NCBI GenBank assembly: GCA_036785705.1
Contig: JAWUZG010000157.1
Coordinates: 1,116,001-1,180,000, forward strand
Source of the DNA: Acanthornis magna
Taxonomy: Eukaryota > Chordata > Aves > Passeriformes > Acanthizidae
Reading direction: 5' to 3'
DNA: 64,000 nt
Shown: piece by piece, positions 55,422 through 64,000 of the stretch
Numbering within the stretch: position 1 is the stretch's first letter
Layout: the number at the start of each line of letters is the position of its first letter
Notes under the pieces: model-generated
Told to the model about the DNA's origin: nothing
What the model saw: the letters and a program-made list of their open reading frames with translations, nothing else
The model's database searches: none
Program-made: the position numbers and the translations under genes

Positions 55422-58400
55422 GTATTGTTAGAAAACATATTTTGAACTTTTTTGTTTCTTTAAGTTGTAACCGTAAGTCACTGGAGCATTTTCATCCTTA
55501 AATAGGGCACAGACTCTTGCAGGAAAAGACATCAGCTGCTCTGTGATTATTTCTCGATCACTGTCCTAGGATTTGGAAAATATGTTGGCATTAGTGGCAG
55601 CACATGCACCTCTGACTGTAATTTGAAAAAAGTTCAGTGTTGTTTTTGCGTCTTTATATGTCAGGGATAAGGTAGGACACAGAGGCAGATGCTCTGAATG
55701 TTTCCTAGGTTTTCCAGCCAGCTAAGTTTCAGAATACAAATTTGCAGAAGTACAGCATTTTTAAAAAATCTGCATTGATTTGTCTGTTTTCTGAACTTCT
55801 AACATCATTTTTTTTAATCTAATTTGGAAATTGTGGAACTAAAAGCATCAGTTTTAGACAGTTCCAAATACAGTTTAAATAAGGACTAATTTAATTTCAT
55901 TTGTTGTTTCTTTCACATATAAATTTGGCTACACAGTTCGAGACGTTTAAACAAAAAACAATTCTAATGAGTCTGCAAACAAATGAAGTAAAAGCTGTAG
56001 TCTTGATTTTACATGCTGTATGTAGCAGTCTCTTGTCAATTATATTTTACAGACCTGTTTTGTGCTTTCTTAGAAGTATAATGGAAACTTGAATGCAGGA
56101 TGAATTGATTAGCTTTAGTGTATTTAAACTTGAGTTATTAAAGCTTTCTCTGTTCAATTTCAAGGAAGTATAGTCTACCAGCAATGACTTTTATTAAAGG
56201 ATGGCTTAGAAATTTATGTATTGAAGTAAATGTTCTGCCAATTAAGAAAATAATAAAGAGGAAGGAGAATATTCCTCACTTTCCCACTGAATGGACATTG
56301 AAAACCACCAAATGTTTGTTACAGGTGAACTGTCATGCCACCAGTTCCTCTTGAAATGGAGATCACACAAGTTTTGAGATCTGCTCTGTCCTGAGAAAGT
56401 TCTCTCTACTCTGTATGGAATCAAGGCTGTTTTCACAGTTTTTCCCTTTTTCCACCAGTTAGGAACCACAGTAGACCGGGCATGAATTGTCTGTTGTGAT
56501 TGCCTTCTGCCTTGTGATGGATGACTGATAGGTATCAGAATTTCTGCAGTGATGTAGGAAAATGTTTTGTTCACTGTTTTGTTTTTTTTTTAATAAATTG
56601 GTATCCCATGGTTGGCTGGCTCTTAGTAGGCAGAAATGCAGGGAAATAACATTTCTTCTCCAAGCTGACTTTCTAAATGACTTTCACACATGGATACCTG
56701 GCATTCATGCCTCAGCACTCCTTAACCTCAGCTGGTATTTATTCTCCTTCCCTGTCCCCTGTGTTCCAAACACGTGGGTGTCTGGGAAGTTGAGCTGCTA
56801 TTAGTCAGATCATGAAACACCTAAAGTTGGTAAATACCTTGAATGCATCCTTGGTTTTTACCTCTGTTGAAACCTTCTGATGTGACACTTCTTTGCCACT
56901 TGAGAGCTTCATAACCTGGCTTCCACATGGAACTAGGTTGTAAAGATGGTGAAGCCAAGTGTAAATAGGAGTTAGAAGCAAATGGCCACATTTGGCCCTT
57001 AGTAAGTGGCAAAACTCCAGTTGGGCTTGCGTGACCTGCTGGAGCAGCCCTCTACTCGGCATGGGCTGGGGTGGCAGAACGCAGTGCTCAGCACAAGGCA
57101 GAGGTTTTCGAAGGCAATTATTGAATTAGCAGACTTTGGTAAGTAGCTGCCTTTCGACAGCCAGCTTTCTCTTCAAGTGTCACAGGTTGGTTACTCCAGC
57201 GAGGCTCGAAATGAGTAGCGCTTTGAGATTTTTCTGGATGGTCTGGAGTATGGGATAAACTACAGTTCATGAATGTAAAAGTAGAGAAGAACAGGGAATT
57301 AGAAAAAGACTAGAAGAGCCTGTTAGAAACAACACTGGTGTATTGAAATATCTCTAAAGGATATAATGACAAATTGAATACAGGTAGGGAAATGACATTG
57401 CCTAAAATAACCCCATTATATTCTGTATTTATTTTGACTCAGCAATTTCTGTATCTTATTTTCTCAGTTTGCAGGTTCAAACAGCATTTTTCTGGCTGGT
57501 ATAGACAACCCATGTATCAAAAAATCAAATATTAAATAATTGTTTCAAGCTGGTTTCGGGAGGTTCTAAAATCCGACCAAATCTAAAGGTGGTGAGGGAA
57601 AATGCAAGTTAGGATGTACTTTAGTTGTTTGTGATTGTAACTATTCACCAGGATGTCGAAAACCCAGTCCTCTTGAAGGTCATCTATAATTGTAGTAAAG
57701 GATGTCTCATGGGCATTTCACACGCCACTCCAACAAGCCATGAACTGAAATATGAGCATGTGCACTATGTTAGTAGGACTAACAGATCATCTTACAGGTA
57801 CAGAAGTAGCCAGTATGAATAAATTACTCATTTATAAGGGAAGGTGGGGGAGGTGTTATCTGGGGTTTCTCGTGTAGTTTTCTCCTGCTTGTCTCTCTGC
57901 GAAGCAAAGACTTGTTAAATACAGAGTGTTCTCGGAGGGTGTTCAGATATTATGTATGCAGATAGCTAGACTGTTCAAGCAGAATAAAAGTGGTATCTAA
58001 TAGGTAGTTGTACCTAAGATACTTCCTTATTCTTTTCTTTTGTCTGCTGCAAAACAAGCCCTAGTGGATTAAATACCCCTGGGTTTTCCATTTCATGATG
58101 CACACTCTGAACTGTATTACTGAAGTATGTGTGTTGTTAGCACTTGGCATTTGTTGAAATTTCCATGATGTCTTCTAAGTGAGCCTTTGCCTTGAGGTTG
58201 ATGCTTAGGCATTGAGAAGAGCATTCAAGAGGAGTAGTAGCATTCCAACAAATTTACGGAAGGAAGCACACGAGTTTGCATGTATGCATGTGGATGTTAT
58301 CTTGAAGTGAACTGAATCTTTTTAAGTGCAAAAAATCCATATGGCAAACTCAGTCTCACGATCAAAATGAGTAATGAAAAATCTGTATTAATATTGTATA

Positions 58401-61400
58401 TTGCACGTGAATATAATATATTCATGAAAAAATTGGTGTTAATATAGCCCATTGTATAATTTTTTGCTCAGTCCTTGTTTGGATCAAGTAATTCTGATAT
58501 TTGCCTAAGACAAGAAGAGCAGAAGCAGGTTGTCAAAGAGTGCAAACCACCATGAGTAGCTGAAAAGAGGGCTTTATTGTCTGAGAAATGGTTCTTGGTA
58601 ATTGAAGATTACTAGTAAGGTACATGAGGTTAGACATGTATTTTATAGATGCTATGAATCACTCATCTCATTAGACCTGAGCATGAGTGGTGGTGATCTC
58701 TAGTGCACTTAAAAGGAATTTACATGTCTAGTTCTTAATGTTTTGTACACTACACATCTGTGCATATGTTGTAATTACTTCCATGTGAGAGTGTTAAAAT
58801 GAAAGCTTCCTTTAATACCATGGAGCTGTAGATTTTCATTTTACAATGTTGTAGTCTCAGAGGTCCTCTTTTATTCTTTATTTAATAGAATATACTTGCC
58901 TTGGTTTTAGGACAAGAAAAGACTCAAATTAGGATATTAGTGGTCTTTTGTCTTATGGTATAATATTTAATAATAATCATATGCTAATGCTAAATACATT
59001 TTTTCTGCTGTTTAAAGACCCTACTTCTATAAATCCTTGTGCACAGCCTTCTTTTGAGCCTGGGAACTGGCTGTGTTTACTCCCATGTTGCATATTACTG
59101 CTTTGATATGACTGAAGGTATTCTCTTCAAAACTGAAACAGTTATTTTTGAGTTTAATTGAATACTTCCTAGGGTTTTCAAATGATACACTTCTGAAAAG
59201 CAGATACTTTCAGAAGATGCGCAAGATACTCAGAAATACTTAAAAATCCATGAGCTCTTTTTACGGATTATGATACTCTTATCTGCTCATTTATGCAGAG
59301 TGTTACTAAAAAGCATTAAAATCAGATACTTGATTACTGTTTCTACTGCATATAAAGTGACTAAGATTCTACAGAGTATATCTAGTTAACCTTTCTTTTT
59401 AAATGGAAAAAAGAATCTGTGATTGATCTGTCAACATAAAGTGACTTGTGGAAAGCATGCCTCCCTTTCCTGTGGTTTTCAGAAAAGAACATGGTTGCAT
59501 AAGCAGTCATTATTCACAGTAAAAAAAATATTTCCTGTAGCATTTTTGCAAAAAAATCTTTGCCTAAAAACCTACTGTCAGAAATCACTCTGTGTTCATA
59601 CTAATTGAACACTGAAAAATGAAGCAAAGGGATCTAAATCGAATTTACAAGACTGATAACCATGTGGTTGAGAGGGAGAGTAGCTACTGCACAACCTGTA
59701 CTTTGTCAAGGGAATTTAATTATAGATGGTTATACTTGACTATAATTTGTTAATGTGTGCTCCTTGCAAAGGGAGAATAATTCTCACATTGACAATTTGA
59801 TATGTTTTTACCAGGATACTGTCAGAGGAAGGGATTTTCATTGAATTTCATAGTACACAGTAGCCTGGAGGAAGAATATCAATGAAGTGGCTAGCAGGGT
59901 GGTTTTTTCTTGGCTTTATTTTTGTGCTGCTGGAGTCTATATGTAAGAAGTTGGGGGAAAAGAAATGCCCTTCTTTATGAATTTAAATATCTAAAATATT
60001 AAAATATTCTGTTACTATTAGAAAATAGTTTTTTATACAATATTGTTGTGATATCTTAGTCTTTTGGACCATAATGACTAATATGCATTTTAGCTTTCAT
60101 CTTTTTGAAAAACAGTAATGGTCAAAGTTTCTATTAATCTCCATTCTCTTTCCCACTTTGTACTTCTCAGAAGTAAGTCTGAGAAGAGCCAGAGGTTCAA
60201 AGACACTCTTTTGAAGAGCAGATTTTGAGAGCAGTCATAGCTGAGATGAGAGGTTAGCAGAGGCGCAGAGCTATGGGTTATGTTGCTGGCTGGTGGGGTT
60301 TTTTTTTTGGTTTTTGCCTTAGGTGAACTGTGAACTGTTTGTGAGAGTTTTGTTGTGAACAGTGGTGGCGTTTCGAGGATGCCGAGCTTCCTCCATGTTT
60401 GGGGCCTGAGTGGTCTGTGCCTCTGTAACCAACTACAAGTAGCACTGTTTAATAGTCCATTTGTTAAGTTCTTATATCATTAAATGTAGTGACTTTGGAG
60501 TGAGCTCTTCTTGGGCATCTATTTATTTTTGTGCTGGGCAATATAGTCTACCCAGCTCTGAAGGTGGGCCAATCAAAATTGCAGAATTAGGACTGTGGTA
60601 GTGATTTGTACATACTGGAATAGTTGCTTTAAGTAGTAGTTTTATGTTCTTGGCTCAGAATCATGCATTTTCTCAATTGGCTGTTGCATTTCAACGTAGT
60701 GTTGCAGTGAGCTGACTCAGGCCATGTTGAAAAATGGGGGAGGTCAGTCGGGTGGTTAACATCTGGGAGCTGGATCTTCTGCCTGTCAATTTTCTCCTCC
60801 CATGTGAACAGCAAACCAGAGGGTCTGTCACCTCCAAATTCTGCAGAGCTGTAGATTATAGCAAAGGAAGTCATTGTACATGATAAAGCAGGTAGGATGG
60901 ACTTGAGGAGCCATAGGGATTGCTTAAATATATGAAAACTTATGCGAGGGGCTGAGTATTTATTAGAATTTCAGAAAAGTATTCTCTCTGCTTATGAGGA
61001 TGACCTGAGGCAACCTCTCTAAGGAGGATCACAGGAGGAGCCCTGCTGGTAAAAGCCCTTCAGCCTTTTACCCAGATTTGTTCTTCCAGGGCTCAGTGCT
61101 TTATGGGCATGGCTCTTCTCCCCTAGGTGAGGCTGGACTTTCACAGGAAAAGACCTTCACACTCTGGGATCTGTGTGGAAAGAGAAGTATCCGTGCCCAG
61201 TCCTGCAAGATCAAAATTAAGACAGTTGATGCTGTATCATTTATTTAGAGTAGTAATGTGCTTTGTCTCATTTTTGTACTTGATGGACCCTTTTAAAGTA
61301 CAGTCTTTTCTGTCAGGAGAGGGCAAATGGAGGATTTTGGATAACTGAAAGGGTGCAGTAAGGAAAATTTAGTCTGTCATCTGAACCATCAGCTTGGTCC

Positions 61401-62698
61401 TTGAAGTTCAAATACAAAGAAGTATGATACTTCTTCTGAGTACCTTCATGAAAGCAGTGCATTACAGAAGAAAGCATATGATGCATGACATTTAGTAGTG
61501 ATTTTTCTTGAGAGGGACCTTTAGGTTTTGAAGCTAAATAGTTTGTGCATGGTTTAGCACAATATAAAAAGTCCAATAACTGAAATGAGGCACAAAAGCC
61601 TCATTTCATCTTTGCTATGTGGATTTCAGCACGACCTTCATAATGATGTTTTGCACTTCTGTTGCCCATACAATCAAAATATTTCACAATGCTTTGGAAA
61701 CATTAAAGAGCGATCATTGGTTATAAAAGCACACTTTCATTTTTTTAGTTACTGTTATTTGCAGTAACCCAGAAGGTAAGTGGTGGTGAAAAGAATTGGG
61801 TAAAGAAGGCAGTAACCTGTTACCAGTTCTGTTTCGTGCACATCATATCTTTATCTATACAATCGGTTTTACTGACTTCTTGTTCCAGTGTTTGTCTTCC
61901 AGACATGACAAAAGGAAGGAGGGAGGGAATGAGACAAGAATAGGTAATTCCTAAGTAGGTGAATGGACATGTGTGGTAAATAACATGGCTAAAAAAAAAA
62001 AAACCTAAAAAAAACGAACCCAAAGACGAAAACCCAAACCAAACCGAAAAAACAAAGGTCTTTAACTTAGGTTTTCTCTGTGAGGTATTTACTGCCTTCT
62101 TCATCTTGTCAATGAGGGATGAGGAAACTCAGTCGCAGAGCTCATAAGTAATCTACTGGAGATGGCACAGCTGAATCACAGGCTGATGTGGGCACAGAAT
62201 GTAATGGTTTTAACAAATTTCTGGTTTTCTGCCTTAGCCCCATTTTCAGAGAAGGTGCTGGAAGCATGGTTGTGTTTGCAGTTGTGGTTACAGTGTAATT
62301 AAATTTTTTGAGTGTTTTTAATGAATTGGCTTGACTGGATCTTTGCAAGGCTTGAGGTGCAAATCCCTGCAGCCATCAACTGGCAACCAACGGAGAGGTA
62401 CCACAGGACATGGAAGGAGCTGGTTTTCTTGCTGGCAGCGGGGTGAATCTGTAGGAGGAAGGGTGTTCCTGTCTAGGGTTAAAATCTCTGCCTAGCAGTC
62501 CACAGAATGTCATTGTTACGTGGTGTGGACTGACCCCTAAAGTACAAGTCTTAACTCACAATGTTATCACATGTGATAATAGCAGCAGCAAGTATCTCTG
62601 CCTTAGAGTTCGTTCTTAATGTGTTTAATGTCACACTGAATTCAAGTGGGCAGCTTTTTCAAATTTTTTTCGTTTGTCTTTTTGTGTCTGTTTTACAG
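55422..62698 (+). other. CDH2: CDH2 intron 2
   Basis: About 7.3 kb, AT-rich, with poly-T and poly-A runs (60300, 61988) and no recognised exon, RNA gene or transposon. Confidence 0.7.
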
Positions 62699-62925
62699 TG
62701 AGGTTTCAAAGCTGTGACGGAAACAAAAAGATACACTTTGGGAGCAGTGAGCCAGAAGATTTCAGAGTAGGTGAAGATGGTGTGGTCTATGCAGAGCGAA
62801 GCTTTCAGCTTTCAGCAGAGCCCACAGAGTTTGTTGTGTCTGCTCAAGACAAGGAAACCCAGCAAGAATGGCAAATGAGAGTGAAGCTAACCCCTGAACC
62901 AGCCTTCCCAGGGGCTTCAGAAAAG
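62699..62925 (+). CDS. CDH2: N-cadherin exon 3 (prodomain)
   Basis: A 227-nt exon between TTTTACAG and GTAAAA. It completes the Val codon from exon 2 and encodes RFQSCDGNKKIHFGSSEPED, then the conserved VGEDGVVYAERSFQL and SAQDKETQQEWQM motifs of the cadherin prodomain, ending GASEK. The phase agrees with exon 2 and the frame is open throughout. The next exon, with the furin site and mature N-terminus, is not within the window. Confidence 0.93.
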
Positions 62926-64000
62926 GTAAAACAACAGCTAAATGCAGCCTGTACAAACGTATCTCCACAAAGAGGCCTAAAAATAGGGGTTTAATGCTGC
63001 CTGTCATGCACCTCTCCATGAGCCAGCTTATTAATGAACATCTAGTGCATGCAAAGATGGAGCTTTAGAAGGAACTTCTATAGTTGTTTTTTCTGTAGTT
63101 TTGCTAAGGCCTGGGAAGACATGCCTGTTTAACTACACAGGATTCTTTATGTTTGAGCTTTTTGTTTGTATAGCTTGAGATTTATACCTGAATTTAAGTC
63201 TCACAACCATTTCTTTATTTTAAATTGCTAGAAAGTATTACAGTATTTATTCAAGTGGTTAAATATAACTGCAAAATAAACAAATCTGTGATAGGATGCA
63301 TCAGTCACATTTATTAGATGGGAGCTGTAGATTTACAGCAGTAAGTAGGAAAGCACTTCCGGCAGGGAATGTTGGCTTTGTCTTGTCCCGTCATAATCAA
63401 ATTGGAGATTGTAAATTATTCATGATTCCAGCACTACTTGGTAAGGAAGATAGTCTCCCTCTGCTGGAAGCTGCCATAGGATGAACCATGTACTGTAACA
63501 AAAATCAGACATAGCAATATGCAACTAGCTATGTGTTTACTTTAGAAAAGTGTATTAGGTTGTCTGTTTTCCTGTTGTATTACCTGTTACCTGCTGTTTC
63601 TTGCCTTCTCCTTGGTGAAGGAGAAGTGCTTAGTTTACAGACAGAGAACAAAATTTATTCATAGATTAACATACCTGTAATAGGTACACATTAAAGATTT
63701 AGGCATAATGTCAAAATAGGTAATGTGGTTATGCAAGATGTTTTTCCTGAGAACACACTGGAGACCACTGCTGCATAATCCTCGGTTTTTTGTTTGCTTA
63801 CTTGGCGGTTGTGTTAAATCTGCTAAGGCATGTTTTTAACAATGGAAATATTGTCATTTTGTTCATGGAAGTGTAGTAAAGGAGCAGATGCTTAGATGTG
63901 CCAGAGCATGCCCTGTTTATTCCAAAGACACTATTCAGGTAACTTTACCATCAACAAGATGTAGAGTAGTGGAATCCGGCCTTCAGTTGGGCGTCTGTTC
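62926..64000 (+). other. CDH2: Start of CDH2 intron 3
   Basis: AT-rich sequence after the exon 3 donor; no further exon is visible up to the window end. Confidence 0.6.

Overview
The window reads as avian, most likely songbird, nuclear DNA. Four signs point that way: olfactory-receptor fragments of the large bird OR14-like group, a short CR1-LINE-like fragment, MHC class I and class II B pieces with bird-type leader peptides, and two exons that match bird N-cadherin (CDH2). The species cannot be named from sequence alone.

The left 44 kb is a GC-rich, heavily duplicated MHC-like region. Bases 1 to about 9,870 return in inverted order at about 13,048 to 23,350, giving a palindrome with a spacer of about 3.2 kb; the left arm runs off the window. 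A third partial copy lies at 26,685 to about 31,030. Each copy holds a CpG-rich block, a broken coiled-coil-coding fragment, a purine-rich leader exon and an orphan MHC class II beta exon 1. The two arms end in convergent C2H2 zinc-finger genes (ZNF-1 plus strand, 11 fingers; ZNF-2 minus strand, 9 fingers). The spacer carries scraps of MHC class II beta (beta-1-like, transmembrane and tail exons), an olfactory-receptor pseudogene and part of an SRCR exon. To the right of arm 2 are an MHC class I promoter with a leader exon cut by an LTR, further class II tail exons and minisatellites. Between 31 and 34 kb are a CR1 scrap, an OR C-terminus and a broken SRCR exon. Two more zinc-finger loci follow: ZNF-3 (nonsense mutation) and ZNF-4 (start codon lost), with minisatellite-rich introns.

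At 44,393-50,815 an env-less endogenous retrovirus lies on the minus strand, with two LTRs, a Lys-type primer-binding site, gag-like ORFs and decayed pro-pol. It shows no target-site duplication, and it is the exact border between two different kinds of DNA. To its right (50,816-64,000) is single-copy, AT-rich sequence with plus-strand CDH2 exons 2 and 3 and no visible exon 1.

No gene in the left 44 kb is convincingly a complete, ordinary protein gene except ZNF-1 and ZNF-2. Where LTRs lie inside blocks they have 4-bp target duplications. Where blocks change abruptly the change falls on an LTR edge without duplication. Retroelement-associated rearrangement (or misassembly at repeats) is therefore the main theme. 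Exon boundaries are read by eye from splice consensus and from comparison of the copies.
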